From contig CAUEEP010000912.1 of NCBI GenBank assembly GCA_958450365.1, positions 424,501 to 488,500 on the forward strand: a stretch of DNA of 64,000 nucleotides. Direction: 5' to 3'. The notes beneath the pieces are model-generated. The model was not told where the DNA came from and did no database searches. It saw nothing but the letters and a program-made list of their open reading frames with translations. Positions 1-12,500 of the stretch are shown piece by piece; positions within the stretch are counted from its first letter, which is position 1, and each line of letters begins with the position of its first letter. Position numbers and translations under genes: made by a program. The stretch is from Mesorhabditis belari (taxonomy: Eukaryota; Nematoda; Chromadorea; Rhabditida; Rhabditidae).

Positions 1-78
1 ACGCTCGCATTCCAATGTTCACTTTCAAAAGTTCTTTTGTCTCGTTTTTATGAAACAAATCAACGATTGAATATTTCA

Positions 79-181
79 AAGAGTTGGGAAGAAGCGAGAA
101 GTTGAAAAGGCTCATTTGGAGTTGAAGAAGATCAAATACTTGAAGAAAATGCAAGAATTTGATAAAATCCGGTCAAATTAA
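79..181 (+). CDS. Possible terminal exon, charged coiled-coil-like C-terminus
   Basis: A reading frame after a weak acceptor (ATTTCAAAG) encodes about 33 residues, very rich in Lys and Glu with Leu/Ile/Met spacing (for example KKREVEKAHLELKKIKYLKK), and stops at TAA 179-181. This composition suits the last turn of a coiled coil or a charged tail. The rest of the gene would lie left of the window. No family can be named, and a chance open frame cannot be excluded. Confidence 0.35.
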
Positions 182-770
182 CTTCGAAAACGAAGCATGA
201 GAAAGTAATTTTGGCTTTTCTACGCTTTCTTGTGCAATCTTTCAAACTACAAACTACACTGCGTCAACAAAAATCCCCAAATTGTCCACAGAAAAGGCAA
301 AGAAACCGGCTTTTTAGATTGTCATTTTCAGATTTTCAGATTGTTTATTCTGAATTTACTATAACATTGATAAAAATCTTTTTAATTCAAAGAGCAACTC
401 TAAAATATCGGAGCTGGCTCGTTGGACATAAAATTACGCAGCAAATTACTAAAAGAACGCAAAAAAATCGTTTTCTATAGGATTTTTATGTTTGAATAGC
501 CATTCGTGCTGAAAAATGTGCTGAATCCGAAAATAAATAAATTTTTGAAATTCCTAATGGGTCTTGGTTTTCGAGAAATTAAAAAAAAAGCGTTTTTCAG
601 CTTAAATGACCCAATGCAATAACTTGCTTTAAACTGATTTTTAAGAAAAACCGTTTGATCCAATCGATTTCTTGACCCCGAAAGCATCGCGACACAAAAA
701 TTTCAACCAAAAAGCTCTTATTCCGACGCTTTTAGAGTAACATAGACTTTTTAAATAAATTTTTTAAAGT
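182..770. other. Intergenic, no gene seen
   Basis: AT-rich sequence. Short open frames on both strands (211-480 +, 475-687 -) have no recognisable motifs, signal peptides or splice pattern. No repeat structure was noticed. Confidence 0.5.
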
Positions 771-772
771 AT

Positions 773-1140
773 AGAGATTTTCGAAGCTTTATTTGTATTG
801 CGCTTCTTTCAAGATATTAACGGAAATCTTTTTTGCCGCGCTTAGTGACAGGAGACGAAAAGTGGATTCTCGCCCACATACGACAAAACTCACACGCACC
901 ACAATCCACAGCATGGCCTGGGAAGTCTTACCTCACCTTCCTTGTTCTTCAGGTCTTGCCCCATCGGGTTATCATCTTTTTGCGCTCAATGCAACATTCC
1001 CTGGATGGGGAGCATTTTCAAAACGAAGACGACCTCAAAAAGTGGCTCCAAATTGGCTATTGGCTATTTCGACTCGAAACCAAAAATTTTCTACGATAGA
1101 GGAATTCGTGGGAAGTCTCACCTTACCCTTCTTAATCTTT
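773..1140 (+). pseudogene. Mariner transposase relic (copy 1)
   Basis: Two frames together retain the middle and C-terminal landmarks of a mariner transposase: LVTGDEKWI at the first catalytic Asp region, then a stretch resembling the conserved WEVLPHPPYSPDLAPSDYHLF block (here WEVLPHLPCSSGLAPSGYHL), then QHSLDGEHFQNEDDLKKW and a FYDRGI-like tail. The stretch between the first Asp and the SPDLAPSD-like block is deleted and the frame shifts near 990, so it cannot encode an active enzyme. A second, shorter copy follows directly. Confidence 0.75.
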
Positions 1141-1204
1141 TGATCTTGCCCCATCGGATTATCATCTTTTCCGATCAATGCAACATCCTCTGGATGGGGA
1201 GCAT

Positions 1205-1440
1205 TTAAAAAGTATAGAGATTTTCGAAGCTTTATTTGTATTGGGCTTCTTTCGAGACATTAACGGAAAAAGTGGATTCTCGCGCTTTTTTGCCGCGCTT
1301 AGTGACAGGAGACAAACGATTCTCGATTGATTCTCGCCAACATACGACAAAACTTACACGCGCCACTCCACAGCATGGCAAAACATCCACAGCATGGCCT
1401 GGGAAGTCTTACCTCACCCTCCTTATTCTTCAGAACTTTC
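1205..1440 (+). pseudogene. Mariner transposase relic (copy 2, tandem)
   Basis: Repeats the start of the preceding relic (AAAAAGTATAGAGATTTTCG, then the GCGCTTAGTGACAGGAGAC segment and the HSMAWPGK/WEVLPH region), with an internal duplication of CCACAGCATGGC. It is truncated soon after. The two copies lie head to tail 432 bp apart, so this is a local tandem duplication of an already dead element. Confidence 0.7.
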
Positions 1441-1665
1441 ATTCAAAATTAACCAAATTTGTCACTGAAAAAGTTTGCCTCTTTGTGGGAAATTAGCTCA
1501 AATTTGATCATTTTTCAAAGTGCTGGTGGGGAACTTGCTTTATTGGGAATCCAGTTTCCTTTTCCTTCATCAACCGGCAAAACAGGTCAACGGTGGTGTT
1601 CTTTCTTGAGATTTTGACAAGAAGAAGACAAGCTTTTCTTCGCTTTTCTACTATCGAATTTAATT

Positions 1666-3721
1666 ATGCTGAAATATTTCTTTGGTAAGTAAAGCTTGAC
1701 TTCAGATATTCACAGTAGTATTCACAGTAATTTTTAAAGATTTTTATTTCAAAACTTTTCAGTATTGACCCTTCTTTTTGTTTTCTCAAAAGCTGAGAAA
1801 TCAAAAGATAACTATGGACTCAAAAAAGTGATGAAGCCGGAAAGTCTCCGAGTTCATGAAAATGATCAAATTTTGGTAGTTTTTCAAAAATTTAACTAAA
1901 TAACTCAATTTTCAGGATATTTTGGAAGGCGATTCACCCATTGAGCAGAAAATTCGCTTCAAATTTCAAGAGGAGTCAAATGGCCAACTGTGCGATGTTT
2001 GCAAAACTCTGCTAGAATCTGTTTCGGAATACGTCAAAGAACATGAGGTTGATCTGATTATAAGTTACACTAAACTGATCTGACTTGACTATCTGGCTAC
2101 TCAAGGACTGTAGACCTGGTTAGGTTCAGATCTGGACCTGGTTAGGTTCAGGTCTGGACCTGGTTAGGTTCAGGGCTGGACCTGGTCAGGTTCCTGGTCT
2201 GAACCTGGTTTTTGGCTAGAGTTTGTCAGCTAAAGCTTTTGACATGCTTTTTGAAAAATTACTAGAGAAAGGCAAGTACTTGTCGTGGCTTTTTGAAATG
2301 AAACCAAACTCATCTTATAGAAACGGTTGTGCTGAGCTCGAATCTACTTTTAGTTTTTGCCCTCGAGGCCTGTGACGCAAGATATCTAGCTTACAAGTTT
2401 TGGTTGCATTTTTGATCTCTTTTTGAGGCCTCCACGCCCTGCCTTTGCTTTTTATATTAATAAAATCTTTTTGATAATTAAAAAAACGCTTTTTATTGTC
2501 TATAGCCAAGCTTCTCGATTCCTTAAAATAGATAAAACTGTCAAATTTTTAGCTTTTTGGTTTTTGGCTAGACTTTGTTGGCTAAAGTTTTTTTTGACAT
2601 GCTTTTTGAAAACGTTTTTTTTTTAAAACCACATAAACTATCCGTCTTTCTATAGCTTTTTCGAATCTTTGTTAATTGCTTATCCTTAAAATACTCAAAA
2701 TAATGGAATGGAATGCCATAAAAAGTTGAGAGTTAAAAAATAAGTTTAAACAAAACCACACATTCACATTTTGAGAGATAGCGTGAGGGCCCCACATAGA
2801 AATCAGAAATGCAACGAGAACTTCTAAGCTAGATATCTTGTGTTACAGGCTTCGAGGGCAAAAACTAAAAGCAAATTTGAACAGCCGATTCTCTAAGATG
2901 AGTTTGGCGTTTCAAAAAGCCAAGACAATTCTCTAGTAAGTTTTCAAAAAGCATTTCGAAAGCTTTAGCTGACAATGTCTAGCCAAAAACCAGGTCCAGA
3001 CCAAAGTCTGGACCTGGTTTGGTTTGAAGTCTGAGGCTTTGAACAAGCTTTGGCTTCTAGAACCGACGACACTGAAAAATCCATTGGGTTGAGGTCTGGA
3101 GAGCTAGGGGGACACTCAGAAAAGGAAATGAAATCCTGGAAGCTGTTTTGGCAGAACTCTTGGAGTTTCTTGGATTTGTGCGCCAGTGCACCGCTGATAG
3201 GTTTAAATGCGATTTCGAAATCCAAAAACCAGAAATGAAGCTAAAATCAATGAGTTATTGTCCATGAATACAGGTCTACAGGCCTTGAGTAGCCAGATAG
3301 TCAAGTCACACCAGGATAAATTGCCTTTGGAAAAATCCTTTTCCATTTTACACGATTACTTCATTGAGCTTTTTCAAATCTTGAATATTTTGCAATAGTT
3401 TTGCCAACAATGCAAACTTTCTAACTGGATTTAATTGCTAGAAAAGATTAATAACGAACTACAGAACCTAGTTGGCGGTTCACTTTTTGTTCAGCGAAAG
3501 CTTTTTGACTTTGTCGTTTGTTTTATAAAAGCTTCACTGTCAAATTTTAGTCAACGATCCCCGACGCGCTGAACGCTCTTTGTGATGAGCTTTTTCATAC
3601 ACATCAATCGGAAAAAGATCTCTGTGAAGTGATCGTTCAATCTCAACTCAAAAACATCATTGCCTATATTGAAGAGGGGACAAATCCCGATATTGCTTGT
3701 AAAGCTTTGGATTTTTGTTGA
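1666..3721 (+). CDS. Secreted saposin-like (SapB) protein
   Basis: Four exons: 1666-1684, 1763-1875, 1916-2047 and 3551-3721 (stop TGA), giving 144 aa with every junction in phase. A signal peptide (MLKYFFVLTLLFVFSKA) is followed by a short linker. A saposin-B-like domain starts at about residue 75, with the six-cysteine pattern CDVC, LCDELF, DLCEVI, IACKALDFC. Nematode saposin-like proteins (the SPP/caenopore family) are small, secreted, membrane-active antimicrobial or digestive proteins, which fits the size and layout. The function is inferred from the family, not shown. The first two introns are 78 and 40 nt. The third is 1.5 kb because repeats and a transposase relic sit in it. An AATAAA follows 40 nt after the stop. 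Confidence 0.82.
2100..2215. repeat. Tandem repeat, about 22-bp unit, in saposin intron 3
   Basis: Four or so imperfect copies of GACCTGGTTAGGTTCAGGTCTG lie near the 5' end of the intron. A related run in reverse sense (GGTCCAGACCAAAGTCTGG) appears at 2993-3020, so the motif takes part in the larger inverted repeat of this intron. Confidence 0.75.
2206..2992. repeat. Inverted-repeat element in saposin intron 3
   Basis: Left arm 2206-2398 and right arm 2824-2992 are reverse complements with scattered differences (both carry TTTTTGGCTAGA, AGTTTTTGCCCTCGA and AAGATATCTAGCTTA). A third partial copy of the arm start lies at 2560-2620 in direct sense. The arrangement suggests a foldback or MITE-like element inserted in the intron and partly rearranged. 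Confidence 0.7.
2990..3200 (-). pseudogene. Tc1/mariner-superfamily transposase relic
   Basis: On the minus strand a frame contains FCQNSFQDFISFSECPPSSP, directly followed by DLNPMDFSVSSVLEAKAC. This matches the conserved 'PPxSPDLNPxD' block around the third catalytic residue of Tc1/mariner-type transposases. Nothing upstream (HTH, first Asp) was found, so only the C-terminal part remains. A relic at 52868-53098 carries the next block of the same family. Confidence 0.75.
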
Positions 3722-3760
3722 TATGGTTGGCTTAGATTGTACATTAAGATTAAGAAATCG

Positions 3761-3766
3761 AATAAA
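3761..3766 (+). terminator. Poly(A) signal AATAAA of saposin-like gene
   Basis: Canonical hexamer 40 nt after the stop codon, followed by a T-rich stretch. It supports this stop as the true gene end. Confidence 0.6.
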
Positions 3767-3769
3767 CAT

Positions 3770-4055
3770 TTTTTTATAATGGGCTGTTCAGTTGAATTCA
3801 ATTTCAAAACCGTTCAATTCTTTGAATTCTCCCGAAACTCAAAAAACTTGTCAAACGAAGAAAGTGATAAGGACGAGGATACTGAGAAATCTTTGCCGCG
3901 TTTTTTTTTGAGGATTTTCTCGAGTTTTCCAAAACCTAAACCGTCTTAAGCTGCTCATAAACCCAGCGTTCAAATTCTTAGGCTTAACGAAACGAAATAT
4001 ACAAAAGGGAGACCATCAAGAGCGATTGAAATCTTTGAGTCATTGACAAATTCCA
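3770..4055. other. Intergenic spacer
   Basis: Gap between the saposin-like gene and the next start codon. An open frame at 3737-3949 is rich in Ser, Asn and Lys without recognisable features and overlaps the presumed 3' UTR. It is probably not coding. Confidence 0.4.
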
Positions 4056-6430
4056 ATGGTTTTCCTATTCATTTTACTATTAACAACAGCTTTAAACCAA
4101 GTTGAAACGGACGTGAATGTCAAGGAGAATTACACCAATATTGTTACTACAATCTTTTCAAAAAGTTCACCCAGAGTTTTGGAAGCAAAACCAAGACCAA
4201 CAAAACAAACACGAGCACCACAACCGACGACACCAAGGCCACCTGGTGAATAATTGTTTACTTTAGCTTAAAAGCTAAATTCATGGCACTTATTAGCAAC
4301 AATCACAACAGTTGGACTGCACTAAAAAGCCTACTGTTAGAGGTGAAAACCCTAGAAATGGGTAGTACCAGAATTTTTGTCTTTAATAGTAAGAAAAGTG
4401 ATAAGCTTTTGATAAAAGAACATGATTTCAATGTATTGGTTTGACCGGAAAGTCCGTCTTTTTAAAATTTTCATTTATAAAAGAATAATTGGGTGATCAA
4501 TGTGTGATTTGCTTTAAATAAAAAAGATTAACGATTTCATGTAGCTCATTTTTAGGCAAACTTGAATCCGTTTTGAAGCAAAACCGAGCGGAAATTCTTG
4601 TTTTTCGTAAAATCTTTACAATGGACATAGAATGAAATTGGTTGAGTCAATTTCTCTGAGAATTTGTCTATTTGCCTAACCTTTTATGCTCTAACTTTTG
4701 TCTTTTAACACCAAAATAAGTCTCTGTACAAAAAGTGCTCAAATTGGACCCTTGAGTTTCGTCGCTTTTGATTGCTCGACTGACATTTTTCACTTCACAC
4801 CTTTAAAAATATAAACTAACGCGAGCTTTTCATAGTTTCTTTTGTTCAATTTGTTCGATAAATAATAGAACTTTCTGATAAAACAAATCATAGATCGATT
4901 GGTTCAATCAATGGTTCATTATTCATTTCAAAAAGTAACCTTTAAAAAAGCGAAGAAGACTTTCCGGTCAACCTTTTACAAGGTACTTTTTTTGTCTAAA
5001 ATAGCTGTCTAAATAGCTGTCTAAATAGCTGTCTAAATAGCTGTCAAATAGCGCCAAAACGCAATAGGCAAGTTGCAAGTTGTCTAAATAGCTGTCTAAA
5101 TAGCGTCTAAATAGCTGTCTAAATAGCTGTCTAAATAGCCTTCAAAAGAGCTTCAATTTTGATATTCAATTTCTACTCTGGAAAACAAGACAGCACAAGG
5201 CCTTTCAGACAAGACATTTGGTACTGTAGATCTAATCTGGATTGAACATCAATTCATTTTGTATCAGCAACTTCCTCAGTTTATCCAATAACGTTAAAGT
5301 TTACCTAACCGATGCTAAATTTTCGGAATTTCTCATAAATCATCATTTTTCTTTATAAAATTCTTGGTTTAGATAGAAGATTCCGACTGAGCGATGCCGG
5401 GCCTTCTTTTGCCATTCACGGAGTACGATTGAATCGTTTGCAGGTGAAAAGATGTGAAATTGAATCATTTGGAGGTGAAAAGATGTGAAAGTAGTGCTCT
5501 TGTGCCAGAATTTTTAGATTTTCACAAGCATTGGAAAATGGTAGATTAAAAGATTTCTTTGCCTGTAAAGCATTTAAAGTTAAAGAGTTGATTAGATGAT
5601 TGGAAGTCCAAAAGAAAAAATGAATTTGAATCAATGTTCAATGAATTTCTTGGAACATAACATCGAATCTGAAAATTTGAAACAAAAAAAAATATGATTA
5701 AGTAGAAGAAGTCATTTTATGACTGACCAATTTCTTTTCAGGCCTTTCAACTTTTTACAAGTAACCCATCAATCACAGCAAACTTCCTGCTAGACTTTAC
5801 CGTTTATGATTGTGCGGAACCCAGCTCGACTCCCAATCCTACTCTGGTTTATAAATATTTATTCATTAAATGAAAAAATTCAGTTAAATCGATCAGCTCG
5901 ATCGATCACCAATTGCATCGATCAGCTTCCATTTTCTATTGATGAAGAGCCAACTCTGGTGTTTGGTGATTGGGAAGAAGTGTAAGTCTACAGCTTTCGA
6001 CTTTTGACCATATTCATTATAGCTCTTTTGCCTCAAGCAATGATTCCACAAAAGTGAATGGTCACTTTTACACATCGCATGTTGTCCTTGAAAACAAGAA
6101 CCAAATAACCGTTCGCGAGACCAAATTTAACACCGGTGACTGGGGGATTTCGATTCGTCTTGAGCAATGGGTGAATGGTAAGTAGAAGAATGGGAAAACT
6201 ACGAAATTCAAGATATTACAGACACAAGAAAAGTGCTTGTCATTCCCGGAATGCAAAAACATCCAGAAGATTACTTTATTGTTCTTGTCAAGGAGACTTT
6301 CCTCGTCACTATCGTCACTCCATCAACGGTCTTCAGCCCGTATACTATTATGGAAGTGTTTGGACAAGGAATGGTTATGGCTCCGACGGATTGCCCGCTA
6401 TTTCAAGTGGGGTTTGAATCGCAAAACTAA
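4056..6430 (+). CDS. Secreted protein related to the adjacent kinase ectodomain
   Basis: Six exons join in phase: 4056-4245, 5373-5443, 5742-5846, 5884-5981, 6023-6177 and 6222-6430 (stop TAA), for 275 aa. Exon 1 gives a signal peptide (MVFLFILLLTTALNQVET) and a Pro/Thr/Lys-rich linker ending PQPTTPRPP. The rest has few Cys and beta-type blocks such as GPSFAIHG, CIDQLPFSIDEEP and YFIVLVKETFLVTIV. These parallel blocks in the next gene's ectodomain (SPSFAFHA, CEPIKEVPFSINAE, VWYIVVFPNDVP), so the two are probably paralogues. No transmembrane segment follows before the stop. The fold may be a nematode CUB-like module, but I cannot assign it firmly. The stop could also reflect decay of a former receptor. 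Intron 1 (1.1 kb) holds the 12-bp minisatellite. Confidence 0.6.
5001..5141. repeat. 12-bp minisatellite (CTAAATAGCTGT)n
   Basis: About eleven copies of CTAAATAGCTGT, interrupted by a unique 30-bp piece near 5055-5085. Located in intron 1 of the secreted-protein gene. Confidence 0.9.
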
Positions 6431-6513
6431 AGATTTGAAGATTTAGTAATCACTAGATACACCTGAATCACTTTGTAAGTTCATATTTTAGACGGAACTC
6501 ACGTGTACCCGTG

Positions 6514-9500
6514 ATGTGCTTTATTCTGTTTTTGCTGGCGCTGACCCGGGTAAAGTGGAGGATGCAGGAAATCGTTTAGCTGTTGAAACGTTTGTTTACC
6601 CGTTTAGCTGTTGAAAAGTTTGTTTACACAAATAAAAATTTAGAGCTCAAATTTTGAAAGCATCCTCAACGTCGACCGCAACGAGTCTCTTTGCGAACAC
6701 GCAATGCGCTTTTTGCCTCAAGTTCAACTTTAATGGCGGTAAATCGGGAAGAATCACAATAATTTTAATAGTTTACTAGTTAAATGAGATTTTGACCTTT
6801 TCTGACCAAAAAAGAGACGCCTTTTCAACAACTTTGAGAAAAACATGGGCTTCTAGTAAGTTATGTGGACATGGCTCGTTTCTCAATTTGGTCTCCCGAG
6901 TTCAACCCATGGGCATATGATCAACAAGAAAAAGTGGGAAGGATTGGAGGCAATACGTGCAGAGGATCGTGCTTGATATTTTGGTCAAATTGCAAACCAT
7001 GTAAGCAGAAAAATGGAATTTGTAGAACAACGAAAAGGGAAAAAAACAAGGGCTGGATAGGGACAGAAGCAATATTTAAGATTTAACAGAATAGTTAACA
7101 TTTAACAGAATAGTTAACATTTAACAGAATATTTAGCATTGTTCTTCTTAAAATGTACCATGTTGAGTAACAATATTTTAAGCCAACCGATGCACCACTA
7201 CCAAAATTCTCGATAGAAATTCAACAATACATCGACATAAGCTCTATATACGTGACCGGGTATTCGGTTCCGAACTGCAGCTACACAACACCAAAAGAGT
7301 ATATAACGGAGGAGAGAAAGTACGATGTTTTTTTTGTAGTATTTATTGTTAGTTAATTTAGAGTTACTGAAAAGCTTGAAACTTGGACGTTCACAGCACA
7401 ATGTGTAATGGTCAGTTTACTTTCTAACTATGAGATTACTTCCAGTTAAACAACCCATTAGAAGCTTCAAGCAACAGCTTCAGGCAACTCCATTAAGCTT
7501 CAAGTTGAATTGAAATGAAAAAAAGCATCATTTGAAAGCCTGAAGTGTAAATGATTTAAAGCTAGTCCTTTTTAGATTTCCTGGCGACCAAGTGACATCG
7601 ACGAAACCCTCCCTGATACCAGTTTTCTTTTCACCGTTCGTCAACTTCCAGACTGCAAAGCGACTTATCCACTGCTTGATGAGAACTCGCCGAGTTTTGC
7701 CTTTCACGCCTCCGATCTACAAGATTATTCAAGTCTCTTAAAGCCTTAAAAGATACAGATGAAGACATAAAAGATAAAGCATAAAACACAAAGCATAAAA
7801 CAAAAAGCATAAATACTCGGTCAAAGAACTAAACCTAATCAAAGCCAGGTTTTAGCATGGAAAATAAAGCTGGTGACTTAACCAAGTTACTGTCCATTTA
7901 GAAAACAATCCGTTGAGTGCGTTCTGTGTCGAAACATGTACCGGCTGTCAGTTAGAGATAGAATTTGCTTATTATTGCGAGGTTAAGCGTATATCGTAAT
8001 CTTCAATGTTGAAAGTTTAAGCAAATTGATTGCGAACCAATAAAAGAAGTACCGTTTTCGATCAATGCAGAGATATTCTCACATTGGGATCGCGATTGCA
8101 AGAGGAGGTTTGTTTTGAGGGAATCTGCCTTGAAAACGCGAAGAACAGCCAGTTTGGAGACGATTGTCATAAAGCATTAGCTCCAAGATCTTAAGAGCTT
8201 TCAAGTCATGTCCAATTATCGCTTAAACTCAACTCCCCTGAAAGACACTAGAGTTCTCAAAGAGTTAACCAGTTTTCAGAAAACTTCTGATAGACAATTA
8301 AAGCCCAAAATATTTAGTCTCACCTTTCCAAATCAAACAAACGTGATGAGTTGCTTGCTGAGAATTGAATGGAACGGAACTTTGGCTAGAGCTAATGGAA
8401 AATTGGCTCTTGTTTGGGCAGCGAATGCTTCACTTGCGAATCGGAGTGCTTTTCTCGTGACCGTGCCTCAACTCTTTGACGGTATGGCCATTAAGTTGAG
8501 GACTTTCATTTCAGAATACTGTATTAGTTAGTCTTTAGATGACAGATGACAATTTGTACAATCTTTAGATGACAATTTGTACAATCTTTAGATGACAATG
8601 TGTACAATCTTCTTCCGACTTTTGCATCCGAAATTCCCATTCAAGAGTCACAAAATGAAGTCTGGTACATAGTTGTTTTCCCAAATGATGTGCCTGTACG
8701 TGTTTTGAAAGGAATGTATTCGGTTTGGAGATGAAAGCTTTAATAAATCTCTTTACAATAGGATCCAATCAACACTGAGTGCTCATATGATCTCTACATC
8801 CTTTCACCGCATATTACGTCAAATCGTACGGATCACTTTCTCATGTCAATTAAGTAAAATTACTCTACTGTAAAAGGAATCCTGTAACAAAACTATTATC
8901 TAGTGAGAATATCTCGTTTGTCGATTTTTATCTCGAAAGTCGGGTTTACACACTGAAAGTGCCATCCGGATGCTCTCCAATTGTGACCACTGAGCCAACA
9001 AATATCTCTTTGTCAGGTTATAATTTAGGATCATTTACCATGCCATCGGAAATTAACGGTTTGCCATTGTCTGAGTTGTTCCGAGACAGGCTTTATTGAG
9101 TATATTGAGTCTATTGAGTCTATTGAGTCTATCTATTGAGTTCAGAGCGAATTGTGAAGCAGGATCTCTGTTTGGGAACCACAATCATCACCACTTCCGG
9201 ATACCTCAACAAATGGAGTCCCTTTGATGAGGCAGTTCCACTATCGCACCAAGTTACTTGTGGTAAGTCAATCGAAAAATGAGCTTAAACCTGGAACTCG
9301 ACGACTGGAACTGGAACTAACTGTAGCTAAAAATCATTACAGACGACGTTTCATCTCTTCTAATCAAAGTCAACATGCATGCGCTTTTCGATGGAACGCT
9401 CACACTCGCGTTTAATGATACAACTGATGGAGAAATTGATGAGAAGTAAACTTTTGTGGTGCTTAGTAGTTGATCACCTTGTTTTCAGAAGCATTTTGCC

Positions 9501-12500
9501 GGGGGATTACCCCCTGGGTTACGAAATAATTGTGAGCAATGCTACAAGTGTTATGGTAAGTTTTAGGAAGTTTATTGCTTATAGATGATTGAAAGACACA
9601 CACAGCTAAGTTCAGTTAAGACTTGCATTGAAGGCAAGGATTTGCCAGGGTCAAAACCAGGCCAAAACATATCCTATCCTGGTCTTAGTTGTCCAAAGCC
9701 AGTCCAAAGCCAGTCCAAAGACTAACTACATACCTTTAGTCCATCTTAACGATAAAATAATAGCAATAAACTTAAACTTAAACTTTAGGTAAGCTGGGAG
9801 CCGCCTGAAAATGGATCAGTTCATAACGAAACGCAGAATGAAGCGGGCGCCTTTGTTTCGGTTTACATGGAAGAAGCTGAAGAAGAACCACCAAAAAAGC
9901 TCTCATCGAAACTTTGGTATTGGCTTGGACCACTGATTGGGCTCCTCGCCATGACGCCATTTTTTTACATTGGACTTAAAACGGGGTAATGAACCTAGAA
10001 ATCAAAAGGCACCCTTTAAAAGGAATTCTGTACCAACTTTAGTCAACTTTAGCCAGCTATAAGATCAATTAGTTCTTGAAGCTTATAGATCAATTAGTTC
10101 TTCTTGAAGACCTAAGCCTGAGCCTAATTGTGAGCTGGACAAGCCTAGATAAAGTTCAAGGTTAACAAGAACTACAGTGCCTTTTAATCCTTGAACTACA
10201 AAATCAAGCAAAGGTTAAATGTTGACCGATTACAGGCTATTCCACCGTCTGTGTTGCCCTCAAGTCCCATCTCAGGAGAGATGGGTAAAAGTGTGGTCGA
10301 AATTTGAATGGGATATGCAATTGATTGAGTTGGTGATTTCTAGAATAAAAAGTATAGACAAAAACTAACTAAAACTAACTAAAAATAACTAAAATATAGA
10401 CAGATACTGGCCTAAAGTTCAAGTCTAAATCATAGTTTTGCCAAAAATTCAGAGACGGTCGAGATTTCTGGGAAGTGTCGGCGACAAGCTTACAAATGTT
10501 CGAAGACACGCTTGGTGAGGGAGCGTTTGCCGTCGTTTACAAAGGCTTTCTTAAAGGAGTGCCACCTGTTGCAAAAATCTATCCATCGCTTCAGGTAGAT
10601 TTTTGTTGAGTTCGGAAATACCGTTTTCAAGTTCTCCTACTTTCTTTCAATGGAGGGAAATTCTGTGGCTGTAAAGATGACCCGCGAACAGGCAACTGAG
10701 AAAGAAAAGTTTGTTTGAATAAACGAATTTGCATTGTTTTACTAGGTAAATAGCTTCTTTAATCATTTGAAGTCAATAGTTTTTAAAAACAGCAAAACCT
10801 GCAGCAAAACCGGATTTGCAAAATCGACCCTGGATTTGGTTTTTAACCTAGTGCTATCCCTGTCTTGATCAAATACCTTTGGAGTAGCTTATCTATTAGG
10901 TTGGCAAGTTATAAACGATCGTTTTTTGGGTAGTGGCCTTTTTTGAATCTTTGAAAAATGTTTTATTTTAGAACTTTTTCAGGCATTTTAATGCAAGAGT
11001 TGAAAATATTCTATGTAAAATTACGCGTAGATTCTATGATTGCTTGTTGTTTTTCAGCTTAGGTTAATGTATTGTCTTAAAAAGCCAAAAATATGCATTA
11101 AGCGCAACACTATAGATGCCGCACACTGTACTTTATCAATAACACTCACTAGATAAATCATGAAAGAGATCAACAACTGCCGTTGTTTGAAGATCACCGC
11201 ATTCGCGCCAATCAAATAGAAAACGATGTAAACAAGCGTGATTCCAGTGCCAAGAAAGGTGTGCACGAGTTCAAAGGGATTCTGGGAGAGCACTCCTTCA
11301 AGTGTTCTAGAAACTGAGAAATTTGGAAAATTAGACATTAGGTTGGCAAGTTATAAACGATCGTTTTTGGGTAATGTATTTTCTGAAAAAACGGCTTATC
11401 CAATCAAAAAACGGTTTGTTTCATTCAAAAGCCCTCTCCTTAATCTACAAGTTCAAAATCCTGGTTTCTAGCATTCAAAATCCTGGTTTCTAGCTAATAT
11501 ATTTTTGAGTGATTGCATACTTTTTAAAATAAAACGCTTCATCGATTACATAGTTTCCAAAAAATTTCAGAACAATCCGATCGATCGAACCGTTCTCTTT
11601 CTTTTAATCCTTTTTTTTTAAAATCTTGCTTAAATTCAAATGAAAATGGATTAAATTAGCACAAAAGTGCATTTTGAGCCTAATTTGAAAATCAACCTTC
11701 CAAAGATTGGATTGTTCTGAAATTTTGGGAAAATTTATTTATTCATTTATTTATTTATTATTTATTAAAATTTATTCAACATAAAACCATCAATTCATTC
11801 CGAATAATTTCCACTATTATTGACGACTTCTGCCCATTTTACAGGCAATTTGCGGATTCCTCTTTCGTAGTAGGATTTTGGTTTGTGTGTGAGACTCATA
11901 AATCGAGGACTGGAGATGTCCCAGTTTGAGCACTTTCTTCAAAAGAAACCCATTTTAGTGTCATTAGAAGAGTTGTAGAGAATCAAAAAATAGGCTTATA
12001 GCCAAATTTCCAAAAAGATACACTTAGTAGTTTCGCTTAAAATGCAAGTTTTGTGAAAATTCGTAAATTTGGCATTTCTTGAAAACCAGTTTTTGAATCG
12101 TTCTGAAAATTTGGATACTTGATTTTTGATTCTCTACAACTTTTTCATTGACACCAAAATGGGTTTCTTTTGAAGAAAGTGCTCAAACTGTCACATATGA
12201 CAATAGCCAGCAGTTTTCAATTCATCAACCCAATATATACAAAATCCGCAATAACGCCATCTTTTAGAGAAGAATTCCTGGAAGAAATCGAATTCATGAA
12301 ACAACTCGAGTATCATCCGCACCTTTTATCGTTAGTTGCGTGCTCAACTGATCCAAAGTGTCCGCTTATTGTCACTGGGATTTGTGAACTCGGCGATTTG
12401 TTGAGTCTTGTGCGGAAGATCAATCCCAGTCAAGAAGGAGTGGTAATGGTGGGTTGCAAGAAACTAAAATTTCCTTAAAATTCAACGCATAACTCTCTTT

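Noticed and set aside
6865..7086. Frame with RFSIWSPEFNPWAYDQQ, slightly like a transposase SPDLNP block
   Set aside because: Only a few residues match, no other transposase landmarks surround it, and the region is best read as a kinase intron.
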